Source: Letharia columbiana
Lineage: Eukaryota; Ascomycota; Lecanoromycetes; Lecanorales; Parmeliaceae
Length of the DNA: 64,000 nt
Assembly (NCBI RefSeq): GCF_014066305.1
Contig: NW_023501081.1
Location: 372,001-436,000, forward strand
Direction of reading: 5' to 3'
Part shown: piece by piece, positions 24,989 through 36,945 of the stretch
Layout of the letters: each line of letters opens with the position of its first letter
Position numbering within the stretch: position 1 is the stretch's first letter
Made by a program: the position numbers and the translations under genes
Notes under the pieces: generated by a model
What the model was told of the DNA's origin: nothing
What the model saw: only the letters and a program-made list of their open reading frames with translations
Database searches by the model: none

Positions 24989-27795
24989 TATTAAATAATA
25001 TAATTAAGAATAAATTAAGAATAAATATTATCTTAATTAGAATAATATAAATTAAAAAATTTATTTTATTTTAAATATAATTATAAGTATAATTTATCTT
25101 AATATTATTTTTATAATTTATTTATTAACTAATTTTTATATATAAATAAAGATTATTAACTTTTTAAAAAAGAATATAATAAATATATTAGCTATTATTA
25201 TAAGATCTAAAATTCTAATATATTAACTTATAAATAAATATTTATCTAATTCTTTTATTTAAGTTTTTAACTTTTTTAATAATATTATTAATATATTTAA
25301 ATTAGATAAAATAGATAAAAAGTAATACTTCTACTTTAAAAGTAGGTTAAGTTTAAATACTTATTTTTAATACTTTAATATTAATCTTTTTATAAAATAT
25401 TTAATTAATTTTCGATATTAGAGTTAAGCTATATATAAATTAACTTTAAAATAAAAATAAATATATTAAATCTTCTTATTCTCGCTATAATTTACTTCTT
25501 TAAATAAATAAAATAGATTCTTTATCGAAATATAATAATTATTAAAATAAGAATCTTATTATATTAGAGAGTAAATAACGATATAATAATAAAATAAAAG
25601 ATAAACTAGATTTCTCGAATAATAATCTAGACTATTACTTTAAGAAAATATTATTATTATTTTTTTAATATATTAAAAAATCTAATAATATCTTTATTAA
25701 AAAGAAATAAATTATATATTAAATATTTATTATTATTTAAAATCTATATTTTATTATCTTTATATATATTTATTTATTTAAATTTATAATTTACTATCTA
25801 TCTTTACTTTATATATATTATATCTTTAGAGAAATATAATTTATTAAGCTATTTAAGGGTTTACGATAAATAGAGAGTTAGAATTAATATCTACTTTTAT
25901 AATAATAATATCTTAAAATATAATAGATAAATTATATTTTATAATTTAAATAGAATATAATATTAGAATAACTTTTATATTTTTAAAATATTTATTTAAT
26001 ATATATATATATTAAATAATTTATAATAATAAGATAATAGAGAAAAAGTATTTTCTTAGACTTTCTCGAAGAGCTATAATATTCTTTATATATATAATTA
26101 CTTTAATATTCTAGCTATATCTTTATTATAAAATAAATAAAATTAAGATTTATTATAAAATATTAATAAAATTAATTTTAAATTTTAAAGAATAATTATT
26201 AAATAATATTAAATATAAATAAAAATATATAAATTTAATATAAGATAATAGCGATAAAATAAATTATTTATTTACTTCGTTTTATTATATACTATTATAA
26301 TTTTCTTTAAATTCTACTCTATTATATAAAAATTTAAATTAATAAAATAAAATTTAAAATCTTATAACTTTTTAATTATTTTTAATTATTTTTAATTTTA
26401 ACTTTATATTACGTAGATTACTTAAACTCTATAAATCTTATATTATTTTTATATTAATTAAATAGTAAATAATATAATATATTAGATATTACGTATATTA
26501 ATTTAAAATAATATTTTTCATTTTAAATTTTAGTATTAGTATTAATAAGCTTTATTATTTATCTAATAAACTAGCTAGTTATACTATAAAACGCTTTTTT
26601 AAAAATATAAATATTATAATAATTAATATATTTATTAATAATATATTTATTTATTTATCTACTATTTCTAGTTTTTTAAAATTATAAAATTAAATAATTA
26701 ATTTATAATATAGTAATAACTTTAATTTCTTAAAGAATATTATCTCTTTATTTTATATTTTTATTTTTATTTAAAATAATATAAAGCTTAATAATATTAT
26801 TTAAAATAAAATATATAAAATTAAATTTATCTTATATAAGAAAAAGATATAGATATTAATATTAAGAAATAAGATTATAAAATTAAAAAGAAAGAGAATA
26901 GAGTAATAGGCTTTAATAAAGAATAAGTATAATAATATTTAGATAAGTTATAAATTAATTAATATTAATATCTTAAATATATTAGAAATAAAGTTAATTA
27001 TATTATAAATAAAATTCTTAATTAAGCTTTAAGAACGTCTTTAAAACTAAGTTATATCGTTTATATAGTCTTTTTAGAATAAGATAATACTACTAAAATT
27101 ACGGAATAAGTATTTTATATTAATTATAATAAGAAGTTAAATAATAATTATAATAATTAATATAGTTATTTTATTTTTTAATATTTTTAGATATAGAGAA
27201 GGATTAAAAAAGGTTTAATATATAGAAAACGATTAATATATCTTTATCGCTAAATTTAATAGATAAATATTCTATCGATAGAATTTTATTTTTATATCTA
27301 TAAATTCTATATTATTAATATATTTATATTTCTTAATCTTATTTAAAATTTAGAAAAATTATAATTTTTTATTATTATTATTTAAGCTATTTTTTAATTT
27401 AAACGCTATTTATAATAGCGAATATCTAAATTAATTATATTATATACGTATTATATAATATTAATTTATACTTTTCACTATTTATAATTATCGATATTAT
27501 AATTATAAATACGCTATTTTAATAAATATCATCTTTTTTTATTAACGATTTATTAATTTATAGTTAATAAAATAATTTTATAAGATACTTTAAGTCTCTT
27601 ATAGCTATCTATTCTTAATATTAAATTATTAATAATACTTTAAGCTAGATATATATTTGATATAAATATAATATATATAATATATTAATAGAAATCCGAA
27701 AAGTGAGTATTAAGTTAATAAGGTATATTTTTCGACTATATAAGTGTGGAAGGTTAGTCAAAAATTCTTAAAGTGCGTGTTTCCTCTAAGGTAAT
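24989..27795 (+). mobile_element. Repeat Y copy B, right part
   Basis: Continues the element interrupted at 18590 and aligns with about 14817-17618 of copy A. Its last 110 bp (from about 27685) again show low mutation, keeping gtgtggaaggttagtc and gtgcgtgtttcctctaagg. Immediately after the end lies gtaattaccc, followed by the copia fragment. The plus-strand frame described for copy A continues here in equally decayed form. Confidence 0.85.
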
Positions 27796-27799
27796 TACC

Positions 27800-28510
27800 C
27801 TTTATTAAGAATAATTATATAATATTTATTAAGTTATTAAAAATTTATTAATTAGCTATTAAAGTTCTTATATATATTATATTAAATATAAAATTAAATA
27901 TTATATTCGCTATATTAATAATTTTATAATATTTTTTAAACTCTATTAAAGCTTATTACGCGGCTATTAAGCGTATCTTTTAATATCTTAAAATAATTAT
28001 TTATTAATATTTTATTTATAAAGATTTATTTTAAGATCTAATTAGTTATATTAATTTCGATTAAATTAATAATTATAATACTTATAAATTAATCTTAAAT
28101 TATATTTATAATTTAAAAAATAAAATAATTAATTAATTTTTTAAATAATAAGTTATTATTATATTATTTATTTATAAAATTAAATATATTAATTAAATTT
28201 AAACTATAAAGAAAGCTATTTAATTTTAAAGATTATTTAATTAAATTCACTTTAACGAATCGCTTTAAATAATTATTATCTTTAATAATAATTAAAATAT
28301 AATCGTTTTAATAAAGAACTCTTAATATTATAGCTATATTAAGTATATTAATATTTAATATTATTAAATATATAGCTAAATTACTAATAATAATATAGAT
28401 TTTAAATATATTTCTATTAATAAATAGATAATTAATAGATTTATTAAAGCTCTATATAAAGATAAATTTAAGCTTTTTTAAAAACTTATTAATCTAAAAC
28501 CTTATTTATA
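27800..28510 (+). pseudogene. Copia RNase H remnant
   Basis: Conceptual translation follows the standard Ty1/copia order at the end of Pol. A LAI-like segment and an AAIKRIF.YLK segment match the pre-RNase H block. Then LISYIN.D, a GAISWSSK-like segment altered to KIIN.FFK, an IYKIKY block in the position of TEAEY, IIIFNNN in the position of the D.QSAI motif, and YI.YINI..Y in the position of the RTKHIDIRYH motif. All changes are transitions of RIP type. It would have degraded the RNA strand of the reverse-transcription hybrid. It is dead. Confidence 0.85.
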
Positions 28511-28539
28511 AGATAATTATTTTTTATATCTTAATAATA

Positions 28540-28750
28540 TACTTATTATTAAAAAGAGTTAACTTTAATATCTTAAAAAGTAAATAAATTTATATTTTAA
28601 CGATATACTTATTATTAAAAAAGAGTTAACTTTAATATCTTAAAAGATAAATAGATTATTATTAAAAAAGAGTTAACTTTAATATCTTAAGAAATAAATA
28701 AATTATTATTAAAAAGAGTTAATTTTAATATCTTAAGAGGTAAATAGATT
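28540..28750 (+). repeat. 46/47-bp tandem repeat after copia RNase H
   Basis: The motif gagttaactttaatatctt (or a one-base variant) recurs at 28556, 28623, 28670 and 28716, giving spacings of 67, 47 and 46 bp. Each unit contains attattaaaaa and aaataaat. It lies just past the end of the Pol frame and is not present in this form in the complete copia copy, so it expanded within this lineage. Confidence 0.8.
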
Positions 28751-30149
28751 TCGAGTAAATTAAGTCTTTTAATCTTATTACTTATATAAGAGCTTACTTC
28801 TAATTAATTCTTATATTTTAAATAATTTATTTAGATTACTTATCGAGTCGCTATATTAAGCTTAATACTCTATAAACTTACTATTTTATATCGAAATAGC
28901 TATTTCTTTAGCGCTATTTTATTATCGCTATTAAATCTTTAAAGCTTTTTTAAAACGTTTTTATCTATATTTTATTCTATTAGCGTATTATATATAAGGC
29001 GTATATTATTACTATATCGCCGAGAATTAAATATTTAAAATATAATATAGTTATTTTTAGATTTCGACTTTTTACTTTATCTACTCTATTATAAATATTA
29101 TAAACTTTTAATCTTTAATTAATCGATCTTTAATATATATTAAGTGAATTAGAAATAAAATTTTTAAAAAACCGCTTTTTAATAAAAAATGGAATTTTTA
29201 TATAGGGTAAATAAAAATTTTCCTATATATATACCCTCTTTATCTTAATCACCCGGCGTTTAAATATAATTATTTACTTAAATAAAGAAGATAGAAGAAT
29301 AGAGATATTTTTTTATTTTTCTACTTATTTAATTTAAGTTATATTTTAAGTATATAGAAATATCGAAATATATTATCTAACTAAGTTAAAAGGTTAGCCG
29401 AGACGAGAAAGATTTACTAAGGCTTAACGATATATGTATTCGTAATACTCTCTATAGTTAGAACTAATTCCTTCTAGAGATATCGCCGACGACGATAGTA
29501 TATTCTAAGGGCGCTGGCAGCGGCGTCTTATTAGTAATACTTAAGTCTATATATAATATCTTAATATAATAACTCTAAGGGCTTAATATCTAAGGAATTT
29601 AACTATAAGCTTTTAGCTATTTTTTAATAAAGTATCTTTATATCTCTATTAAATATTTTTAAAAAAAAAACTATATAATAGATAAAGTCTTCTTATTACT
29701 CTAATAGATTACTTTATTTAATATCTCGCTATTACTATATTATTCTTTAAAGCGTATATATATTATAATATAAAAAACTTTTTTATTAAATTAAGATAGC
29801 TAAAAGAGATAACGATTAGAATTTAAAAGTTAAGAGTCTTATTAGAAGATATATTTTAAAAAATTTAAATTAAAATATAATATAGATAATTAATATATTA
29901 TATTAATTATTAATATAACGCTATAATATTAATATCTAACTCTACTAAAATTATTATAAAAGAATCTTTTTTAAATTAATAACTTAAAATTATTAATAAA
30001 TAATTTATTAAGAATTAGTTAAATAATAAAATAATATAAGAAAATAGTATATCGTTAAAACGTAGTCTATTTTTAAATAAATTATAATTTAATAATAAAG
30101 TAAATCTAATATCTATTAAGTCTCGCTAATCTTCTCTCTCTCGATATAA

Positions 30150-30520
30150 AAAATATTTTAATTTAAACTTTTTAGAGAAATAAGCTATTAAAAAAGAGGA
30201 TATTAATTAATATATATTAGAGAAGAAGAAAAGAAGAAAGTAAAAGAGAGCTAAGAAGAATAAGTAATATAAAAAGAGATAAAAGATAATAGAGGAGATA
30301 AGATTAAGAGGCGAAGACTTCTCTTAGCTCTATAAATTTTATAAGTAAAATTATTAATTATAAAATTATAATAGATTAATAAGAGAAATAACCCCCCTAT
30401 TTTTATTATCGCTTAAAATATTAATCTTTAAATAAGATTAAGTTAATATTCTCGATTCTTTTTAATTATTAATAAAGAAGAAAATAAAGAAAGCTTAACT
30501 ATAGAAGACGAATTCGATTT
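30150..30520 (+). pseudogene. Possible LINE ORF1 (Gag-like) remnant
   Basis: The plus strand contains a strongly basic run (KKRKKK-type, about 30215-30270), followed near 30335 by a segment that reads LYKFYK.NY.LYNYN. With C-to-T changes undone at the Tyr/Phe positions, this could be a CCHC zinc-knuckle spacing (C-x2-C-x4-H-x4-C). Zinc knuckles after a basic region are usual in LINE ORF1 proteins that bind RNA. The reading is suggestive only, because Tyr can arise from either Cys or His after RIP. Confidence 0.35.
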
Positions 30521-32579
30521 ATATTTTATCTTTAATAATAAAAAGCGAGATATTAAAAGAAGTAATTCTATTAAGTTATATTAAATTGAAATTTAGATCT
30601 AAACTAAGACTCTTATATATATCGATATAAGAGAGTAAAATAATATTTATTCGACGTAGTAAGAAAGAGAAAAATATTATTATCTTAGTAATATTAATTC
30701 TTAGAGATAATAAATAATTTTATTTAAAAATATTATTCGAATTATAAAAAAAGTAGAATAAATTAATTTTAAAATAAATTATAAAGAAATTAAAGAAAAT
30801 TATAAAGTTTAAAAATATAATATTTATAGAATTCTATAATATTAAAGACTAGATAATATACTATTACTCTTTTATAATTATTAAAAAAGCTAAAAACTAA
30901 AGCTTTTATATCGATATCTTAATTATAAATATTATTAAGTATTATATAAAAAAATCTTAAATATATATAATAAATAAGAGTTTATTAAATATTATAGATT
31001 TTTATCTTTTAGCTATAAAAATAGTAGAGATAAAAAACTTTAAAGATTTAAAATTTTAATTAATATATTAGAAGTTTAGAGATATTGCGAATAATAAAAT
31101 TATAATTATTTTTAAAAAAAGCTTTAAAATATATAACTTTAAGTTTATAATTAAATAATTAAGATTAAAATATAATAAAGCGTTTAATATTAGATTTAGA
31201 CTAGTAAATCTAATTAAGATATATAATATTTATAAAAAAGCGCACTTAATAATTAAATACGAGGAATTATAAATATTAAAATCTATAAATATTATAAAGT
31301 TCTTTCTTATAAAGAATAGATTTATTATATTATAATTATAACTATATATAAAATATAAATAATTTTACTTAATATTTATTTAATTTTAAATTTAAATTAT
31401 TTTAGAAAAATATATAATATAATATAAAGTTATAAAGTTAATATTCTATTACTTTAAGAGATAAATCTATTTAATAAAATTATAAAAAATTATAAAAGAT
31501 TATTCTTATAAATAGCTATTATAATTTATTAAGTTAAAAAAAATAAAATCGCTATTATTATAAATATTAAATTTATAAAATAATAAAGAGATAGAGATTT
31601 AGATTATATTCTCTATAAAGAGAATAATAGAAGAATTTTAACTTACGAGATTAAATATAAAAAATATATATTTATAATAATATTAATATACGCTTTAATT
31701 AAAGAGAATATAAGATTATTATAATTAAAAGCGAATATAAAAATACTTAAATAAATATCGCTATAGATATTTTATAATATAATAGAGAGAGATTAGAATC
31801 TTATATTAATCGCTATAAATAAAGCCTTTATAATTTTCTTATCTCTCTTATAATTATAAGCGCTATTTAAATTATTATTAAAACTTAAAGAAGATAAAGT
31901 ATATTATCTAATAGATAATTAAAGGATTTAAAATTTAAATTTTAAAGTTTTTATATATTTCTTAGACGATAGAATCTTAATTTCTAGAATTAATTAAATT
32001 TATATTTAAAATAATTAGATAGAAGAGTTAAAGAGTTAAAAGATAGCGCTTAATAAATTATTTATTAATTATAAGATTATAATAGCTATAATAAAAATAA
32101 TCTTTATAATTATTTAAAAATCTAGATAATAAAGATTATCGTTTTTATTTTTATAAAGAAATTAGATATAAATCTTATATTTAAAAGTATTATAAGCTTT
32201 TCTAGAGAAAAACTCGATAAAAGAGTAAATAATTTATAAGATATTAATAATATAATTTATAAAATATATTATAAAGAATAATTATAGAGCGAATTAGAAA
32301 GTTAAGTATAATTTATAATATAATTATCTATAATTATAAAAGAAAAGATATCTTAAATTACTAAATTTCGAATTAGAGAAAAAAATAGTAATTATTAAAA
32401 TATATAAGAAATAGCTTATAGATATATATAATTAATTTTATTTCTATAATATTATAATTAAATATCTTATTCTTAATAAAAAGCTAATAAGATAATTTTT
32501 TATAAGAGCTAGATATATAAATTATAGCTTTATTAAGACTCTAAAAAATAATTAAAAAGAGATATATATAGATTTAAAA

Positions 32580-34700
32580 GATATTCTTAAGATAATAATA
32601 GATTACTATCGAAATCTTTATAATATAAAATTCTTAGATAAAGACGTTTAAGATAAAATTTTATAATATATAATAGATCGAGTAAGCTCGATAAATATTA
32701 TTAAAATAAAAAGCCCTATTAAAGCTTAAGAGATATAAATCGCTATTTATTAAATATTCTTAGAAACCTCGCTAGATAAAAACGATCTTTTAAGCGAGTT
32801 TTATAAGATTATTATAAGATAAAAGAAGAAGAAAAAAGAGGAAACCTCGATTATTATTATATAATTAATCTTTTTCTATAATTAGATATAGTAAAAATAG
32901 AAACTTTTAGAGTATTAGATAAATAAGATTTTTATTATTCTTTTTAAAAATAAAAGTAAATAAATTAATATTAAGAATTATTATCTTTTATCTATTATAA
33001 ATATAGATTATAAGATCTTTATAAATATTTTAATATAATATCTAATAAAGACTTTAGATAAGATAATTAATAAATAATAATTAATCTTCTTATCGAAGAG
33101 ATTTATTAATAATAATATTAAAATAATTTAATATCTAATAGTTAAGTATAAATTTATTAAGAAGTTATTATAAAATAAAAAGAGAATCGCTATTCTCTTT
33201 TTTAATTAGAAAAAAATATATAATCGAGTTAATTATAAATTTCTTCTAGCGATTCTAAAAGAATTAGATATATTCGAGAAATTTATTATTTAAATATAAC
33301 TTATTTATAAGAAAGTTAAAATTAAGATTTATATTAATAATTATATTAAAGAAATAATTATAATATAAAGCGATATAAGATAAATAGATTTTTTAAATTA
33401 TCCTTTATTTATAATTATAATTAAAGATTTAACTTAATATATTATTTATAATCTTTAAATTTCGAAGATATAAATAAGAAATAGAGTATTAAAAATAATA
33501 ATATATATTAATAATACTATAATTATAATATAATTCTAAAAAGAGATAGACGTTATAATAATAATTTAAGGGTTTATTATATTATAATTAATATAAGAAT
33601 TAATTAGAATAAATTATATATATTATATATAAAAAATATCGTCTATATTTATATTATCGATATAAAGGAAATTTTTTTTAATAACTTCTATAAATATCTA
33701 GAAATATCGATTAAGATAGATATTAATTATTAATTAAATAATTTTTAAATTAAAATTCTATAAAAGGCTAAGAAATTAGTATAAAATTAATTATAATTTT
33801 ATTTATTTCTTAAAAGTAAAATAATAATCGAAACTATCTTTATAATATTTCTTTTTAAATTTACTCTACGATTTTTATATATATTTTTAATAATACGCGA
33901 TAAGTTAGAAAAGAAGTATTATAAATTAATATAGAATAATAAAGTTTAAAGTATTATTCGCGATTTTTATATTTATTATTAAATAAAAGAGAATAAAATC
34001 GAGATAATTAATTTATAAATTATTATTAATAAAAGTATTATAGCTATAATTAGTAGAGTAATTAATTTTTTTAAATTAATATAAATTATTCTAATTAAAA
34101 ATATTCTAACGTTATATATTTAAAGCCCTCTATACGCTTTAACGTTTATTAATTTTTAAATAACTTAATTCTTTAATTAATTTAATTATATTTTAAAATT
34201 AATATAAGCTATCTAATAGCGATAAAAAAAGATATCTATATAAATTCTTTAAATTAAATCTTTTTTAATTATTACGAAACTACTAATAACGCTAATATTC
34301 TATTATTTATTATTAAAAAAAACTAATTTAAAAGATATAAAAAAGTTTAACTCTAAAATTTAGTAAATTTTATAAAATAAGAATATTAGAGTCTTAGAAG
34401 ATATATAGAACTTAATATATATAATTTTAATAATTTTAGCTAGAATAGTATATAATAAGTACTCTTTTTAAATTAATTATATTATTAATAAGTTAATTTT
34501 TAACGCTATTCTATTAAATTAGCGCTTATTACTTTTAAATTTATATATATAAAAGCTAGATATATTTCGATAAAAATACTTTATAAAGATTAATAATTAT
34601 CTTATCTCTCTATTAAAGATTAGCTTTTAATAAATCTATTTAATAATTTTAAATAAAAAATTAAAAGTTATTAATTTTAGTAATAGAATTAAAAGCTTTA
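32580..34700 (+). pseudogene. LINE reverse transcriptase remnant
   Basis: Motifs appear in the right order for a LINE reverse transcriptase. SLDKNDLLSEFYK at 32769 is the altered SPGKNGLPSEFYK-type block. NYYLLSIINIDYKIF follows (NYRPISL block), then an FLSKRFINNNI block (G..PGR). AILFFN.KKIYNRVNYKFLL is the LDF.KAYDRV block. SDIR.IDFLNYPLF stands in for GVRQGDPLSP, and IIYINNTIII at 33504 for the catalytic YADDT. Stops and Asp-to-Asn changes are all transitions. A C-terminal region to about 34700 still looks protein-like. The aspartates of the active site are lost, so it is inactive. Confidence 0.9.
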
Positions 34701-35539
34701 TTCTTATTTATTAATATCGCTATAAATTAAGAATCTCGATAAATAAAATATAAGTTACGATTTATAATAAGTTTAGAATATTATATATAGAAAATCTTCT
34801 TTAATAACTACTTTATAGAAAGATTTAATTAAAAATTAATTTTACTTAAATATTAATATAATAATAATTATATTCTATTTATAATATTAATTAATCTTTA
34901 TTTTATATATAAATTAAATATATAATATTAAAAGCGATATAAGATAAGTTCTTTATTATTTTAAATCGATTAATTTTTAATTTAATATTTAAAATAAGAA
35001 TTATTAATAAGATAATCGCTTTTATAGTACTTAATCTTAATCTAAAAGATATTAATAAAAAATAATAAAATATTCTTTATTAAGCTATTATTTAATTTTT
35101 ATAAAAATATTATCTCTTATATAGTTTTAGCGATTTAGTTATATATTAGTTTTTAGATATTATTTAAAATTACTATCGAACTTTAATTTAAAAGTAAATT
35201 CTTATAGATTAAGTTTTATATCTTTATAAGAGATATTAAATTAAGAAGTATAATATATAAATATTTAAAAATCTTTAAAGTAAGTTTCTTAATTAAATAA
35301 AGATTTATAAAAACTCTATTTATATAATATTTTATTCTCTTATAATAATAAGTTAGATTAAGCGAAGAATAGTAGAAATAATTAAGAAGTTAAACGATAT
35401 TATAGAAGATTAGAATATAAATATAAGCGATATTAGTAATTAGGATAAGTTAATAGGCCTAAATCTATTATTTAGATAGTTTCTCTTTATTTTTTATTTA
35501 CTTCCTCTTTTATCTCTAATTTATTTAATTTAATATTAA

Positions 35540-35847
35540 TTTAATAAAGTTATTCGATATAGCCTCTCTCTATAAAGGCCTTCGCGTAGTACTCTATATA
35601 TACTTAAATAAGAGTAATTTACGAGTTCGAGTTTTTATAGATTTTTAGATAGAGTATCTTCGTTAAGACGACTATCTTAGCTAAATAGTCGAATAAAATA
35701 AATAACTTTTAAATTAATAGTTAGATCTAATCAATCAAGTATTCCACCTACTACTTTTAATATAGCGAACTCGAATTTATAATTGGCTATATATACAAAT
35801 TCAAGGTTTTTAAGCTTAGCCCTATCTTATTCTTTTATATATACTAA
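35540..35847 (-). mobile_element. Helitron 5' end fragment (inverted)
   Basis: The block ggctatatatacaaattca to tatatatactaa (35783-35847) matches the 5' tip of the intact Helitron at 38844 on the minus strand, with the end at 35847 reading TTAGTATATATA on the minus strand. Only 80-90 bp align closely; the more internal sequence (35540-35760) differs from Helitrons 1-3 and is only lightly mutated (tcaatcaagtattccacc near 35730). It may be a different non-autonomous subtype. Confidence 0.7.
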
Positions 35848-35852
35848 TAATA

Positions 35853-36508
35853 CGAGTAAAGGCCTATAAATTAAATTTATAATCGTTTTTTTTAATTAGA
35901 GCTATCGAGTGTAAGCGATCTTTAATAAGCGATCTTTAATGAGCGATATTTGAATTTCTTACGCTTTAATAAATATGAGACTAAATTTAATAATTCTTTT
36001 TTTATCTAAAAGCCTATATTACGTTCTATAATTTAAAAAAAGAATCTTAAAATTTTAATAGAAAATAAAAAGGTTATTTTAAAATTAAATATTCTATATT
36101 TAATTAGAGCTATTCGGCTATCGAGCGAACTTTAATAAGCGATATTTGAATTCCTTGCGCTTTAATAATTATAAGACTAAATTTAGAAATTCTTTTTTTA
36201 TCTAAAAGCCCATATTTTATTCTATAATTTAAAAAAAAATCTTAAAAATTTAATAGAAAATTAAAAAATTATTCTATATATTAATAATATATATCTATCT
36301 TTTTTAATAATTGCGAATATTAATTTATTTATTTATAGATAGCTATTACGCGTATAGTCTCTATCTACTAGACGTATAGTTTTTCCTTTAAATTAGATAT
36401 ACGTAGTCTTAAGAGCTTTTAAGCTAGTAATCTTGCTATCTATTCGATAATCGCCCGAAAATAACAAATGCGATTTCTACTACTATTATTAATACTATTA
36501 CTCTATAA
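35853..36508 (-). mobile_element. Second Helitron 3' end with 208-bp tandem repeat
   Basis: Begins with cgagtaaaggcc and the decayed hairpin tataaattaaatttata, the 3' terminus of a Helitron read on the minus strand, only 5 bp from the 5' end of the previous one. Beyond the hairpin it differs from the other copies. It has two tandem units starting with tttaattagagctat at 35891 and 36099 (208 bp apart). Its right part (36300-36390) matches the reverse complement of 47090-47175. Its own 5' end was not found, and it may be interrupted by the Helitron at 36509. Confidence 0.65.
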
Positions 36509-36640
36509 CAAGTAAAGGCCCATGAATTAAATTCATGGAGTTGGATTTTTCTAAGTCAAATGGAGTTGGATTTTTCCAAGTCAAATGGAATTTTAGCCCT
36601 AGCCCTAAGTCAAATCGAACTCTGATCGCTTGCTGTGCGT
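36509..36640 (-). repeat. Helitron 2 3' terminus with hairpin
   Basis: A 9-bp stem, ccatgaatt (36520-36528) pairing with aattcatgg (36530-36538), lies 10 nt from the terminal CTTG. This is the position of the hairpin in Helitron 3' ends that acts as a stop signal for rolling-circle transfer. The terminus is CTTG rather than the textbook CTRR. Just inside are two copies of a 25-bp unit containing gacttrgaaaaatccaactc. Confidence 0.85.
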
Positions 36641-36732
36641 TTTTGACCTACTTCCACCACTACGAAATTGATTTAATCTATGTAGTATACAGGCACATAT
36701 GTGCGGAGAGAGGCGCGCTAAGGCCTAATTAG
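36535..36732 (+). other. Small open frame in Helitron 2 end (probably not a gene)
   Basis: A 65-codon frame running antisense to the Helitron. The related frame in Helitron 1 (24734-24925) shares a segment like SKSNRTLIACCAFLTYFHH, in RIP-altered form. Shared sequence is expected because the DNA end itself is conserved. The first half is just the translation of the 25-bp repeats. No ribosome-context or domain evidence supports translation. Confidence 0.25.
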
Positions 36733-36945
36733 GAAGGTGTAATAATTGCCTATAAAAAACAGAGAAAGGCTATGTCCTTATGGCAAGAAGTATCGAAATA
36801 TCGGAAAGAAATGGAGACAACGTGCTAATTAGTGGTGTGAATCCCACAATATCTCCTGCCGCAGTGAAATTTTTCGAATAATGAAATAGCTGTAGACATC
36901 GGACGGTTTCAATTCGTCCAAATATGCATCGTTCCGGAGTGATGA
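36640..36945. other. Unique internal segment of Helitron 2
   Basis: About 300 bp without counterpart in Helitrons 1 and 3. It has normal composition and includes aggcacatatgtgcggagag near 36690 (with an acatatgt palindrome) and gggtgtgaatccc-like text near 36835. It could be a captured fragment of host DNA. A 66-codon minus-strand frame (36770-36970) crosses it but has no recognisable domain. Confidence 0.4.

Larger units (their letters stand above)
27797..29260 (+). mobile_element. Copia 3' fragment
   Basis: Homologous in the same orientation to roughly 55850-57060 of the complete copia element, although the arrangement differs toward the end. It begins abruptly next to the end of element Y, within the segment just before RNase H, so the 5' half is missing or lies elsewhere. 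After the RNase H frame come a short tandem repeat and a non-coding tail with cgctttttaataaaaa, shared with 57020-57035 and, inverted, with 48220-48235. No LTR was found at its 3' side. Confidence 0.8.
29260..35440 (+). mobile_element. LINE (non-LTR retrotransposon) copy 1
   Basis: A plus-strand non-LTR element identified by its reverse transcriptase at 32580-34000. Upstream lie a leader region with some unmutated patches (29390-29560, including gggcgctggcagcgg), a possible ORF1 region, and a long segment (31000-32500) where an endonuclease would be expected. The exact ends are uncertain: I saw no poly-A tail, and the right end is placed where similarity to the inverted fragment and any coding feel are lost. 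The domain order fits fungal Tad1-like LINEs, but the clade was not proven. Confidence 0.75.

Noticed and set aside
13845..27795. Terminal inverted repeats for element Y
   Set aside because: The first bases (cttaaaatctcgc) and the reverse complement of the last bases (taccttagaggaaa) do not pair beyond chance.
28540..28750. CRISPR array
   Set aside because: Units are contiguous 46-47-bp tandem copies without unique spacers, in a fungal retroelement.
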